From Flavobacterium sp. CF108 (GTDB lineage Bacteria; Bacteroidota; Bacteroidia; Flavobacteriales; Flavobacteriaceae), in the NCBI RefSeq assembly GCF_900129795.1, contig NZ_FQWW01000010.1, positions 88,411 through 152,410 on the forward strand: a stretch of 64,000 bases of DNA. The letters run 5' to 3'. How positions within the stretch are numbered: position 1 is the stretch's first letter; each line of letters opens with the position of its first letter. The notes beneath the pieces are model-generated. The model saw only the letters and a program-made list of their open reading frames with translations. It did no database searches and was not told where the DNA came from. A program made the position numbers and the translations under genes. Shown here piece by piece: positions 51,965-61,067 of this stretch.

Positions 51965-54394
51965 CTAAGCTCTTTTTCTAACCTTATTTTTGACAGCGTT
52001 ATAGTCTATAAAATATTTTACACTAACAGAAAAAATATGTTTTAGGGCATCGTTTGTCAACAAGCTTGTTACGTTGTTTTTGAAATTCTTATCAATAATA
52101 CGTTCAAAATTAGAAGCGTTGTTCCTGTATAAAGCCGAAAGCTGACTTCCGGGCGCAAACCACCATGAATACGATAAATCTGCATTCCAGGAATAAAAAC
52201 TTGAGTTTTTGTTTTCGGTATATTGCGGATACGGGTCTAAAGTTCCATCTGCTTCAAGCTTTAAAATATCTTTATTTTCTGCCGAAGACCAATATTGGCG
52301 AACGGCTAAATTAAGTGTCATAGTGCTGTTAATAGCATATTTTCCCGATATGGTATTGGCATATGTAATAACGTCACGATTAGCAAAAACAACCGTTTCG
52401 GGAGTACTTTCATTATCATCGTCATCGTAGCCGTCGATATAACCTTTGTTATTGTTTCTTTTAAGAAAACTAAAAGTATAAACCAGTAAAAGTTTATCAC
52501 TAAAGCGATATCTAGGACTAATGTCTGTGCCGTAAGCTGCTCTTCCGGGTTCATCAGCAACAGATAATGACGGATTTATATCGATAGCAAATTTATGATT
52601 GTAATTTGTTGAAATACTTCCCCAAAAATCAAATTTTCTCGGAATTATAACATACTTGTTGTCTGCTCTTGGTTCGTAATAATCATGGGATTCTAATGGT
52701 GAAACAGAGAGTCCCGCTCCGTAATAATTGTTTTTTACGGTGCTTAAATTTACTTCTGCCTCAATTCGGTTTGCCTGAACTTTTCCGGAATCTTTATTGA
52801 ATTCAGAATACATTTCATAGTCAATTCTAAAACTATTAAAAAGCTTTGTTGGGTTTAGAATCCTGTAATTGGCATTTCCGTAAATATTGTAATAATTGGT
52901 ATAGAAATTAATTCCCAGATCATTCGGGTCAAAATCTTTAGAAACAAAATCAGTACCTAAACTATAGCGATATTTACCGCTTGTTTCTGCAAAACTCACA
53001 GTTGAGAAAATGCCGTTTGTGTCTTCAGTATCATTTATAGTACTATATTTTACATTTCCAAACAAGCTGTAAGTGTTAGCTTTAGTATTTAAATCCCATG
53101 CTAAACCCGTTACATTCGCATCTTTATAATGACCGTTTCTGGTAACATTTGTGTTTATAAAAGTAACCGATGAATTTTTTCTAAAACGTTGATCCAGTAC
53201 CAAAACATTATAGTTTGTGAGCGGTTCTACAACCTCACGTCTGGTTTCGCCAGAAATAGTATCTTTTATAGTGGCAAAAGTTTTTTCGGTCACCGCATTT
53301 AAAATTCCAACTCCCAAACCGTTTTTAGTTCTTCCGGAAAGTTTTAAAGCATTAATAAGGTTAACGTTCTGTACGGTTTCAATAACTTCTTCATTGTCTT
53401 TTAAATCTGGTTCAACAGAAGGTTTACCGCCAATTCTTCTCGAATAAAACATATTTCCTTTATTGAATAAATCAGTTCCTTCGGTAAAAAAAGCTCGGTT
53501 TTCATTGAACTGCTGTTCAAACGGACCTAAATTCAAAATCTGATCGTCGTATTTAGTCTGTCCAAAATCGGGAATTAAAATAGCATCAACAGTAAAAGCA
53601 TCTGTGATTCCGTATTTTATGTCCATTCCGCCTTTTACAGTTCCGTATGTTTTTTGTCCTTCTCCAGCATTCAAATAATAAGATGCATAAGGCATAAAAA
53701 ATAATCGGGTAGGAGGTTTTATATTTTCAATTCCTTCTAAAGTTCCGGCTTGCTGCGTAAAAGTTCCAATTTTTTTATCGACAAAGTTCCAAGTATATTT
53801 ATAACGTGTACGTTTTACTTCTCTGAAAAAATTAATTCCCCAGGTTTGTTTGTTTTCTTGTGAAAAACGTAAGGCAGAGTAAGGAATTTTTATTTCAACA
53901 ACCCATCCATTTTCGGTAATCGAAGCTTTGCTGATCCAAACGGCATCCCACGAATAATCTTCGCCATTTGCATCTGTCATAATACAATCTGCCTGAACAT
54001 CAGCCGCAGAAACGTAAAACATAAAATCCTGCTGACCGTCATTAAAACCATTTATAAAGACACCAAAGATATCTGCAGTTCCAAAATTATCACGCTGCGA
54101 AATCTCTTTTAAAATTTTATCAGGTTCATCATCATACATCATAGCGCCAATATAAATGGCGTCATTATCATATAAAACCTTGATAGTAGTTTTTTTGTTT
54201 TCCGGAGCAGCTTTTCCGTTATCAGGTTCTAATGTGATAAAGTCTGAGGCAATTGCAGCATTTTCCCATGCGCTTTCTTCTAGTTTTCCGTCAATAGAAA
54301 TGTTTTGCGAAATAGACTTCGCCTGCAATGCTTTTTTTTGACTGAAACACAAAAAAGTAGATAAAAGAAACGTTAGAAAAACAAGTTTTTTCAT
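51965..54394 (-). CDS. DUF5916 outer-membrane protein with CBM9-like domain
   Basis: An 809-residue protein. After the signal peptide (cut after FCFSQ, about residue 19) comes a CBM9-like carbohydrate-binding domain (about 30-210: IDGKLEESAWENA, DDAIYIGAMMYDDEP, WGINFFREV). The remaining 580 residues belong to DUF5916, with alternating aromatic strands of an outer-membrane beta-barrel (YRFSDKLLLVYTFSFLKR, LSYSWWFAPGSQL) and a terminal FSVSVKYFIDYNA. Function unknown; probably surface-exposed carbohydrate or peptide handling. Confidence 0.82.
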   Translation of the reverse strand: MKKLVFLTFLLSTFLCFSQKKALQAKSISQNISIDGKLEESAWENAAIASDFITLEPDNGKAAPENKKTTIKVLYDNDAIYIGAMMYDDEPDKILKEISQRDNFGTADIFGVFINGFNDGQQDFMFYVSAADVQADCIMTDANGEDYSWDAVWISKASITENGWVVEIKIPYSALRFSQENKQTWGINFFREVKRTRYKYTWNFVDKKIGTFTQQAGTLEGIENIKPPTRLFFMPYASYYLNAGEGQKTYGTVKGGMDIKYGITDAFTVDAILIPDFGQTKYDDQILNLGPFEQQFNENRAFFTEGTDLFNKGNMFYSRRIGGKPSVEPDLKDNEEVIETVQNVNLINALKLSGRTKNGLGVGILNAVTEKTFATIKDTISGETRREVVEPLTNYNVLVLDQRFRKNSSVTFINTNVTRNGHYKDANVTGLAWDLNTKANTYSLFGNVKYSTINDTEDTNGIFSTVSFAETSGKYRYSLGTDFVSKDFDPNDLGINFYTNYYNIYGNANYRILNPTKLFNSFRIDYEMYSEFNKDSGKVQANRIEAEVNLSTVKNNYYGAGLSVSPLESHDYYEPRADNKYVIIPRKFDFWGSISTNYNHKFAIDINPSLSVADEPGRAAYGTDISPRYRFSDKLLLVYTFSFLKRNNNKGYIDGYDDDDNESTPETVVFANRDVITYANTISGKYAINSTMTLNLAVRQYWSSAENKDILKLEADGTLDPYPQYTENKNSSFYSWNADLSYSWWFAPGSQLSALYRNNASNFERIIDKNFKNNVTSLLTNDALKHIFSVSVKYFIDYNAVKNKVRKRA

Positions 54395-54629
54395 GAAAAT
54401 TTGAGCGAAAAATGATTGTAAAAGTACTTTAATTTAAGAATAATAGACTTCATTTTGTTTCACTTGTTACAGTTTAAGTTTCAAAATTTCCACTTTTTTC
54501 AGCTTTTTTTAAGAAAACCAGCTAAAATGTTATGATTTTTTGCATGAGAAAAAATCTTACAGAAAGATCTTATTTGTGTTAATAATGTTAAATTTTCAAC
54601 AAAAAAAGCCTGATTTACAGGGTTTTATT

Positions 54630-54658
54630 TTGAGTATTTTCAAAAATTTCTACTTTTG
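54630..54658 (+). promoter_or_regulatory. Promoter of the YkuD_2-type L,D-transpeptidase gene
   Basis: TTG at 54630-54632, 18-nt spacer, TACTTTTG at 54651-54658, 36 bp before the ATG. It is a full match to the consensus. The rest of the 300-base gap 54395-54694 is AT-rich with no gene. Confidence 0.72.
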
Positions 54659-54694
54659 CCTTACCCAAATTTATTATTAACCTAAAGAAATTCA

Positions 54695-55420
54695 ATGATT
54701 TACAAAATTTATCCGCTGATGGTGTTTTTTCTGTTATCTTTTGGTAAAGATTCAAAAAACACTCCCGAATTGAAATCTGTAACAACAAAAAGTATTGCAA
54801 AAGTTGAAACAAACCTTTCTGTTGAAGCAAGAATTGAAAATGTTTATAATACATTAAATTCAAACAATTGTAAACTTCCTGAGCTTAGAACTTTTACTGA
54901 AGCAATGAAAGGATTTTATCTTTTGAAAGAAAGAGGAATTGTTCAAAAAAACATTCTAACAGTAATTGATTTTAGTCTTTCGTCAAACACCAAACGTCTT
55001 TGGGTAATTGATATGACTACAAATACGGTGTTATTTAATTCTTTGGTAGCCCACGGAAGAAATACAGGAGAAGAATTTGCCTCAGCATTTTCAAACTTAA
55101 ATTCTTCTTTTAAAAGTAGTTTAGGTTTTTATGCAACAGGTGAAATCTATCAAGGAAAACATGGTGCTTCATTACGTTTAGACGGTCTTGAAAGAGGTTT
55201 AAACGACAACGCCCGTGAAAGAGGGGTTGTTATGCATGGAGCTGATTATGTATCTGAATCATTTATCAGAGACCACAAAAGATTAGGCAGAAGCCAAGGC
55301 TGTCCTGCTGTTCCTGTTGAATTGACAGATGAAATAATCGAAACTATTAAAAACAAATCATGTTTGTATATCTACCATCCGTCAAGAAGCTTTACGATGG
55401 AAGAGAAGCTAATCTCTTAG
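54695..55420 (+). CDS. Murein L,D-transpeptidase catalytic domain protein (YkuD_2 type)
   Basis: A 241-residue exported protein. The N-terminus is a hydrophobic signal (MIYKIYPLMVFFLLSFG), then a helical region, then the catalytic domain (about 90-235). The active-site residues are H181 in MHGADYV and C203 in SQGCPAV, where the classic SxGC motif reads SQGC. This family crosslinks or modifies peptidoglycan by L,D-transpeptidation. Its last 12 bases overlap the end of the next, convergent L,D-transpeptidase gene. Confidence 0.87.
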   Translation: MIYKIYPLMVFFLLSFGKDSKNTPELKSVTTKSIAKVETNLSVEARIENVYNTLNSNNCKLPELRTFTEAMKGFYLLKERGIVQKNILTVIDFSLSSNTKRLWVIDMTTNTVLFNSLVAHGRNTGEEFASAFSNLNSSFKSSLGFYATGEIYQGKHGASLRLDGLERGLNDNARERGVVMHGADYVSESFIRDHKRLGRSQGCPAVPVELTDEIIETIKNKSCLYIYHPSRSFTMEEKLIS

Positions 55421-56992
55421 TTTAGCATACAAATCTGAATCAAGATTATAAATATCAGCTCTGAAAATGAGCTGATTTTTTTTGCTCCAAGCCGTCCAAT
55501 ACCATTGATATAGAGCATATTTTTTGGTGATTTTAAAACTCATGGTTTTTTTAGAAGCAATTATGGTATCAATTTTTTCTTTTGAAAACCTTTCAGGATC
55601 ATCCAAAATATGCTCAGCCAATTCCAGCGGATTTTCAACACGAACACAGCCAGAACTTAGTGAACGATTATTACGTTCAAAATAATTTCTGTGGTTGGTA
55701 TCATGCAGATAAACACTGTGGTGATTTGGAAACAAAATTTTCATTAATCCCAGTGAATTATTATAACCCGGACTTTGAACATATCTGTAATTATTAGGTT
55801 TGTTTTCGTTCCAGGCATGCGGTTCAACAACATTTCCTGATGTGTCGTAAATGGTTATGTTTTTCTTCGCTAAATAATTTCGGTTGCGTTTCATTGCCGG
55901 AACAACATCTTCTTTTAAAATTGTCGGCGGAACGGTCCATGTAGGATTAAAAACAACCGTTTTTAAAACAGACGTAATAATAGGTGTTTTTCTTTTACTT
56001 GTTCCCACCACAATATTTCGTACCAAAGTTGTATCCTGATTTTCAACAACATTTAAGCTGTAATCCGGAATATTGATAAGAAAATAATTTTCGGCAAATT
56101 CGGCAGGATACCATCTCCAGCGCTCTAAATTGGCAATAATCTGCTGTTTTCTTTTTTCTTTAGAATAGTTTAAAGCACTGATAGTTCCCGGACCAATAAC
56201 GCCGTCATCGGCTAAACCATGTCTTGCCTGAAATTTTTTAATTGATTCGAAAGTTTTTTGATCATATTTATCCGTAAGACTATCTTTTCCAGTCATGTCT
56301 TTCCAGAATAAAAGTTTCTTTTTAATGTTGATTACCGCATTGTTTGTATCATTTAAAGTGATTTTCTTTAAAGATTCAATAGTAGCAATATCTTCATCAG
56401 GAAACGAATTAATAATTTCAAGTGATTTCAATAATTCTTTGTATACGATAGATTTTGGCTGAACATTTTCGACAATGCTGTCTAGTTTGTTTTTATTAAA
56501 AGCATTAATCAAAACACTGTTTACATCAAAAGTTTTTTCGTCTAAATCCCAATCTGTATACAATTTTTTAGGATCAAGTTTTCCTTTATATAAATGTTCT
56601 AGATATTTCTCAAAATTATAAGTCAGTAAAATATCATACGTTGCTAAATCAGCATCGTTTAGTTTGCCAATGCGTTTTTCTAGTTGTTCTAATCTTGTAG
56701 CTTTATAATCTTCGGGATTAAGTCCTAATTCTTCCGATTTTTCTAATTGAGATAATACATATTGTCTCTTTTTTAGATTCCCCCAAACGGTTTTATTTTC
56801 AGATGAAGTATAAAATTGCGTTAGGGTTTCACTTTTAAAAGTGCTTAAAAGTGCCGTATCAACTTCTACTTTTCGTTCATCAGTAAGTATAATTGGCGGT
56901 GCTTTTTTTACTGCAGCAGGAGCTGGTTTAGGAGCATCTTTTTTACAGCTAATTAAGCTTAATACCAATAAAAGAAAGTAAAATTTCTTCAT
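55409..56992 (-). CDS. L,D-transpeptidase, YkuD family, WbmA/YcbB-like
   Basis: A 527-residue lipoprotein (lipobox cysteine in LSLISCKKD, about residue 16). A scaffold domain (about 40-240) is followed by a peptidoglycan-binding domain (KKFQARHGLADDGVIGPGTI, about 252-272), and the catalytic YkuD domain (about 300-480) with HDTNHRNYF and SSGCVRVENP, cysteine at about 447. This layout is that of the large E. coli LdtD type, which makes 3-3 crosslinks. It follows the GNAT gene by one base and converges on the other L,D-transpeptidase. Confidence 0.92.
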   Translation of the reverse strand: MKKFYFLLLVLSLISCKKDAPKPAPAAVKKAPPIILTDERKVEVDTALLSTFKSETLTQFYTSSENKTVWGNLKKRQYVLSQLEKSEELGLNPEDYKATRLEQLEKRIGKLNDADLATYDILLTYNFEKYLEHLYKGKLDPKKLYTDWDLDEKTFDVNSVLINAFNKNKLDSIVENVQPKSIVYKELLKSLEIINSFPDEDIATIESLKKITLNDTNNAVINIKKKLLFWKDMTGKDSLTDKYDQKTFESIKKFQARHGLADDGVIGPGTISALNYSKEKRKQQIIANLERWRWYPAEFAENYFLINIPDYSLNVVENQDTTLVRNIVVGTSKRKTPIITSVLKTVVFNPTWTVPPTILKEDVVPAMKRNRNYLAKKNITIYDTSGNVVEPHAWNENKPNNYRYVQSPGYNNSLGLMKILFPNHHSVYLHDTNHRNYFERNNRSLSSGCVRVENPLELAEHILDDPERFSKEKIDTIIASKKTMSFKITKKYALYQWYWTAWSKKNQLIFRADIYNLDSDLYAKLRD

Positions 56993-56993
56993 T

Positions 56994-57431
56994 TTATAAA
57001 ATTTTAAACATTAAATAATGTTCGCCAACATCTTTAATATCAAATGGTTCACCTAGGGGCTGGTATCCCATTTTTCTGTAAAAGCCAACTGCGGCGGTTC
57101 TAGCATTAAACCAAATCAAATCGACTTTGTTTTCATTGCAGTAGGTTTCGCAATGCTTAACTAAAGCTTCTCCCAATCCTTTTTTCTGATGCGTTTCTAA
57201 AACTGCCATCCCTCGAATTTGAGCTTGACTTTTTTCGGCAAATATAGGATTGATTTTATTGAATAACGAAATAATTCCTATTAAATCTTCATTATTAAAT
57301 AAACCAAAATGATGTGTCGTGTCAAGATCGTCTCCCTCAAAGATGCAGCTTTCGATAGGTTTGCCTTCTCTTAGAACAGGCTGGCGAACGATATAAGTTT
57401 CTTTTGATGGGATTTCTTTAATAATATTCAT
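56994..57431 (-). CDS. GNAT-family N-acetyltransferase
   Basis: A 145-residue acetyltransferase. RGMAVLETHQKKGLGEALVKH (about 73-93) is the acetyl-CoA-binding motif A (Q-x-x-G-x-G/A), and the C-terminal FYRKMGYQPLGEPF is typical. Substrate unknown. Its stop is one base from the start of the L,D-transpeptidase gene on the same strand, so the two are likely co-transcribed. Confidence 0.9.
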   Translation of the reverse strand: MNIIKEIPSKETYIVRQPVLREGKPIESCIFEGDDLDTTHHFGLFNNEDLIGIISLFNKINPIFAEKSQAQIRGMAVLETHQKKGLGEALVKHCETYCNENKVDLIWFNARTAAVGFYRKMGYQPLGEPFDIKDVGEHYLMFKIL

Positions 57432-57523
57432 GATTTTTTAAAAATAATTGATTTTATAACTTTTTAATTTTAAATAGGTTATAAGAAAATGTTGGTTTTA
57501 ATTAATTTTTTTTGCCAAAAAGC

Positions 57524-57555
57524 TTGTTTTGAACTTAACTTTATTTTTATATTTG
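57524..57555 (+). promoter_or_regulatory. Promoter of tRNA-Gly(TCC) copy 1
   Basis: TTG at 57524-57526, 21-nt spacer, TATATTTG at 57548-57555, 10 bp before the tRNA. Confidence 0.65.
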
Positions 57556-57565
57556 CACCAGCAAT

Positions 57566-57638
<73 letters not shown>

Positions 57639-57642
57639 CTAA

Positions 57643-57673
57643 AAAACCGAAATTTAATCGTTTCGGTTTTTTT
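57643..57673 (+). terminator. Terminator after tRNA-Gly copy 1
   Basis: AAAACCGAAA pairs with TTTCGGTTTT, followed by T residues. Confidence 0.85.
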
Positions 57674-57698
57674 ATCAAACTTAAATAATTTTTGATTT

Positions 57699-57732
57699 TT
57701 GTTTTTTAAAATGAATTAATTATTTATATTTG
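57699..57732 (+). promoter_or_regulatory. Promoter of tRNA-Gly(TCC) copy 2
   Basis: TTG at 57699-57701, 23-nt spacer, TATATTTG at 57725-57732. Confidence 0.6.
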
Positions 57733-57744
57733 CACCCTGTTAAT

Positions 57745-57817
<73 letters not shown>

Positions 57818-57821
57818 CTTC

Positions 57822-57852
57822 AAAAGCCTCAAACATTGTTTGAGGCTTTTTT
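57822..57852 (+). terminator. Terminator after tRNA-Gly copy 2
   Basis: AAAAGCCTCAAAC-att-GTTTGAGGCTTTT with T-run. Confidence 0.87.
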
Positions 57853-57858
57853 GTTGTT

Positions 57859-57963
57859 TTACCATTAAGATATTAAGAAAGTTAAGTTTGAATATGTCTT
57901 AACTGTTTTTTATAATAAGAGAATTAAGTCCAGTTCTTTATTTTCTTAATATCTTAATGGTAA
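57859..57963. repeat. 22-bp perfect inverted repeat near the end of pepE
   Basis: TTACCATTAAGATATTAAG at 57859 onward returns inverted at 57942-57963, with a second pair AGTTAAG/CTTAACT inside. It lies between tRNA-Gly copy 2 and pepE and may end pepE transcription. Confidence 0.75.
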
Positions 57964-57970
57964 AAAAACT

Positions 57971-58678
57971 TTATTTTAAGTCACTCAAATCGCTTTCTGG
58001 TTCTAGTTCTTCCGGAGTTTGGTTTTGTTTAAAAAGTCTTGCTTTTAGAGAACCTTTCAAAGTTACTTTATCTCCTTTTACTTCTAGCCAGCTTCCTTCT
58101 CTTAAACCTAAAACCGGAATTGAATTAAAAGCATGAAATTCTTTAATTCTGGTTTCGCGTGTTTCACCCATATGCTGCGAATTTGTATCAGGATCTAAAT
58201 AATGCGGATTTAAGTTGAATGGAATTAATCCTAAAGTTTGAAAACTCGGCGGATAAATAATCGGCATATCGTTCGTGGTCTGCATTGATAAACCGCAAAT
58301 ATTACTTCCCGCACTGGTTCCTAAATAAGGAGTTCCGCTTTTAACTTTTTCTGCAAGTAATTGCATAATGTTGTTTTTATATAGCTGTGCAACAAGCAAA
58401 AAAGTGTTTCCGCCGCCCGTAAAAAAGCCTTCAGCATTTTGTATGGCTTTTTCAGGACTTTCAAATTCATGAATTCCCTGAAGTTTGATATTTATAGAAG
58501 CAAAAACTTCTGCGGCTTTTTTGGTGTATTCCTCGTGAGATATTCCGCCAGGACGTGCGTACGGGATAAATAAAATAGTGGTACAGTTTTTAAAATGTAA
58601 TTGTAACGTAGGTAGTAAATAATCTAAATAACTGCCGCCGTGCAGGGTAGATGTGCTGGCGATGATAATGCTTTTCAT
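57971..58678 (-). CDS. pepE: Dipeptidase E
   Basis: A 235-residue S51 serine peptidase specific for Asp-X dipeptides in its family. The nucleophile is S122 in YLGTSAGSNICG, with FTGGGNTF (86-93) as the oxyanion part. Cytoplasmic, no signal. Length and motifs fit PepE well. It stands alone, divergent from the surface-protein operon. Confidence 0.92.
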   Translation of the reverse strand: MKSIIIASTSTLHGGSYLDYLLPTLQLHFKNCTTILFIPYARPGGISHEEYTKKAAEVFASINIKLQGIHEFESPEKAIQNAEGFFTGGGNTFLLVAQLYKNNIMQLLAEKVKSGTPYLGTSAGSNICGLSMQTTNDMPIIYPPSFQTLGLIPFNLNPHYLDPDTNSQHMGETRETRIKEFHAFNSIPVLGLREGSWLEVKGDKVTLKGSLKARLFKQNQTPEELEPESDLSDLK

Positions 58679-58783
58679 AATTCTAAACTCAAATTCTATT
58701 TGATAAAGATATTAAAAAAAGTCTGTCTAGTATAATTGAGATATTGGAGTTTAATTAACATATTTTTACCAACTCATTAATAC

Positions 58784-58791
58784 TAAATTTG
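58784..58791 (+). promoter_or_regulatory. Candidate -7 box of the 58.8-63.9 kb operon
   Basis: TAAATTTG fits the consensus, 51 nt upstream of the TTG start. No TTG -33 box at normal spacing is seen. Confidence 0.35.
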
Positions 58792-58842
58792 GAAGACATT
58801 AGGATATTTTTACCTTTTTAATAATTCCCTAATATTTTTATT

Positions 58843-59610
58843 TTGACAAAGAATATTGTATTTTTTTTAGTTGCAGTTATAAGTCAGAATTCCTGGTCTC
58901 AAAATCAGGAACGTACGATTATAAACGGGAAAATTACGGCAAATACAAATGATTTGGAAGGGGTATATGTTGTCAATTCTCAAACAGAAGTTATGACGAC
59001 TACAGATGCATCCGGAGCCTTTTCTATTTTGGCAAAACCAGATGATGTGCTGATTTTTTCTTCAATTCAGTTTAAAGAAAATAGGGTTTCTCTTGCCTGC
59101 GAAAATTTTACCGATTTGAATTTTATCGTAAGAATGAATTTAGTGGTGCATCAATTACAGGAAGTTATTGTTAAAAGATATGATAATATAAATGCAGTTG
59201 CTTTAGGAATTATTCCGGCGGGACAAAAAACATATACAGAAGCCGAAAGAAAATTACGTACCGCTACAGCTTTAGATGCCACAGCAAGTGCTACAGGGAT
59301 GGTAGGCGGATCAATTTCTGCAGATCCTTTGCTGAACTTTTTTTCGGGCCGAACCGCTATGTTGAAAAAAGAAGTGGAAGTAGAGCAGAAAGAATTTTTT
59401 ATGAGACTTTTAGAGAAAATGTTTACGCTGGAGCATTTTGTAGAACGCTTAAAAATTCCGGCTGAATATGTAAAAGGTTTTGAATATTATGCTGTCGAAA
59501 ATAAACAGTTTACGAATATTTTAAACTCTAAAAATAAAACTTCGACCGAATTTTTGCTAGGTGAATTAGCGGAAAAGTATAAACAAATAATTGCGAGTGA
59601 AGTTAAATAA
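58843..59610 (+). CDS. Exported carboxypeptidase-regulatory-domain protein, paralogue 1
   Basis: A 255-residue secreted protein starting at TTG. Signal peptide MTKNIVFFLVAVISQNSWSQ, then a beta-sandwich like the carboxypeptidase D regulatory domain found at the start of TonB receptors (about 28-105: INGKITANTNDLEGVYVVN, TTTDASGAFSILAKPDDVLIF). There is no barrel. The C-terminal half (about 125-250) shares with paralogue 2 the segment GRTAMLKKEV and ERLKIPA-x3-KGF. First gene of a tight operon. Function unknown. Confidence 0.82.
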   Translation: MTKNIVFFLVAVISQNSWSQNQERTIINGKITANTNDLEGVYVVNSQTEVMTTTDASGAFSILAKPDDVLIFSSIQFKENRVSLACENFTDLNFIVRMNLVVHQLQEVIVKRYDNINAVALGIIPAGQKTYTEAERKLRTATALDATASATGMVGGSISADPLLNFFSGRTAMLKKEVEVEQKEFFMRLLEKMFTLEHFVERLKIPAEYVKGFEYYAVENKQFTNILNSKNKTSTEFLLGELAEKYKQIIASEVK

Positions 59611-60325
59611 TACCCTACATATAATTTTAATTCTATTTTTTGTTCAAATTAGTTTTGGGCAAAATGCACCTTCTAAAGAAATTTTAGGACAAATCTTCGA
59701 AAAAACTACTTCGGTTGACGGAGTGAATATTATTAATAACACTACACAAGTTTCGACTATTTCTGATGCCGACGGGAGATTTTCTATTGCGGCTAAGGAA
59801 GGCGATGTTTTGGTTTTTTCAGCAGTAAATTTAGAGCCTTATAAACGCAGAATTTCGGCTGAAGATTTAACTGTAAGTCTGCTCGTGATTAAAATGACGG
59901 CAAAAGAAATTGAATTGAAAGAAGTTAAGGTAAATGATAATTACGGAATTACGACTGAAAATTTGGGAATTGTTCCGCATGGGCAAAAAACATATACACC
60001 TGCAGAAAGAAAAGTCTATACCGCAACTTCGACTTCTATAGATAAAATCCTCAATAAAATTTCAGGGCGTACGGCAATGTTAAAAAAAGAGGTAAAAGTG
60101 GAGAAAAAGGAGATGCTTTTCAGAAAAATTGAGTATCTTTTTGATGAAAATTATTATACCGAAAGATTAAAAATTCCGGCAGATGATATCAAAGGATTTC
60201 AATTATATTGTGTGGATGATGCCGAATTTGCCGTATCTTTGAATACAAAGAATAAAACAATGAGTATGTTTTTAATAACAGAGTTAGCTCGAAAATATCT
60301 AATAATTCTCGAAAATGAAAAATAA
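59597..60325 (+). CDS. Exported carboxypeptidase-regulatory-domain protein, paralogue 2
   Basis: A 242-residue protein with the same order as paralogue 1: signal peptide (cut near FGQ), regulatory beta-sandwich (about 25-100: ISDADGRFSIAAKEGDVLVF), then the shared C-terminal domain (GIVPHGQKTYTPAERK, SGRTAMLKKEV, ERLKIPADDIKGF). The GTG at 59597 is chosen; a TTG two codons earlier (59591) is equally open. The gene overlaps the end of paralogue 1 by 14 bases, which suggests coupled translation. Confidence 0.8.
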   Translation: MKLNNTLHIILILFFVQISFGQNAPSKEILGQIFEKTTSVDGVNIINNTTQVSTISDADGRFSIAAKEGDVLVFSAVNLEPYKRRISAEDLTVSLLVIKMTAKEIELKEVKVNDNYGITTENLGIVPHGQKTYTPAERKVYTATSTSIDKILNKISGRTAMLKKEVKVEKKEMLFRKIEYLFDENYYTERLKIPADDIKGFQLYCVDDAEFAVSLNTKNKTMSMFLITELARKYLIILENEK

Positions 60326-61067
60326 ACTAGGAGTATTCGTTGTTTGCTTATTTTGTCAAATAATGCTTGGGCAAAATGGATCAAGAAGGTCGCTGCACGG
60401 TCAGATTACAAACAAATCACTTGCTATAGAAAGTGGATATGTTATGAATATTAATGCAAAATCCAGAACTTTTATAGGTCCGGGCGGATTGTTTGATATT
60501 TTGGCACAGCCAAAAGATACTTTAGTTTTTACCGGTTTGGCTTTTCAGTCTAAAAAAATTGTTTTAACAGAGAAAGACTGCGCGCAGATACTTTTTTCTG
60601 TGCCTTTAGATTTGGTAAGCAATGAATTAAAAGAAGTTGTGGTTCGTAAAGATTTAAAAGTGAAATCATTAGACAGTAATACACAGCAATATGTTGATAT
60701 GCAGTTTGAAGATGATAAACAATCAACTGCAAAAAACACGGTAATGTATTCTGATCAAACCATTAAATACGGAATGGACTTTGTTCGAATTTTTAAAGAT
60801 GTTAAAAAACTTCTTTCTAAAAATGATGAAGTAAAAGAAGAAGAAATCACAGATATTGCCTTTGTAGAATATTCTAAGGCTAATTTTAAACCTGATTTTT
60901 TCACTAAAACATTAGGTTTGAAAAAAGACGAAGTCGATTTGTTTTTGATGTTCTGCTCTAATGATCCGGAATCTAAAAGACATCTTAATGAAGATCAAAA
61001 ATTTGAGTTGATTGATTTTTTAATCAACAAAAATGCTGAATTTAAAAAAGTGAATGCCTCTCAATAA
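60315..61067 (+). CDS. Exported carboxypeptidase-regulatory-domain protein, paralogue 3
   Basis: A 250-residue protein with a signal peptide (MKNKLGVFVVCLFCQIMLGQ), a regulatory beta-sandwich (about 25-108: LHGQITNKSLAIESGYVMN, GGLFDILAQPKDTLVFTG), and a divergent, acidic helical C-terminal half with no GRTAMLKKEV. It overlaps paralogue 2 by 11 bases and shares one base with the next gene. Confidence 0.8.
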   Translation: MKNKLGVFVVCLFCQIMLGQNGSRRSLHGQITNKSLAIESGYVMNINAKSRTFIGPGGLFDILAQPKDTLVFTGLAFQSKKIVLTEKDCAQILFSVPLDLVSNELKEVVVRKDLKVKSLDSNTQQYVDMQFEDDKQSTAKNTVMYSDQTIKYGMDFVRIFKDVKKLLSKNDEVKEEEITDIAFVEYSKANFKPDFFTKTLGLKKDEVDLFLMFCSNDPESKRHLNEDQKFELIDFLINKNAEFKKVNASQ

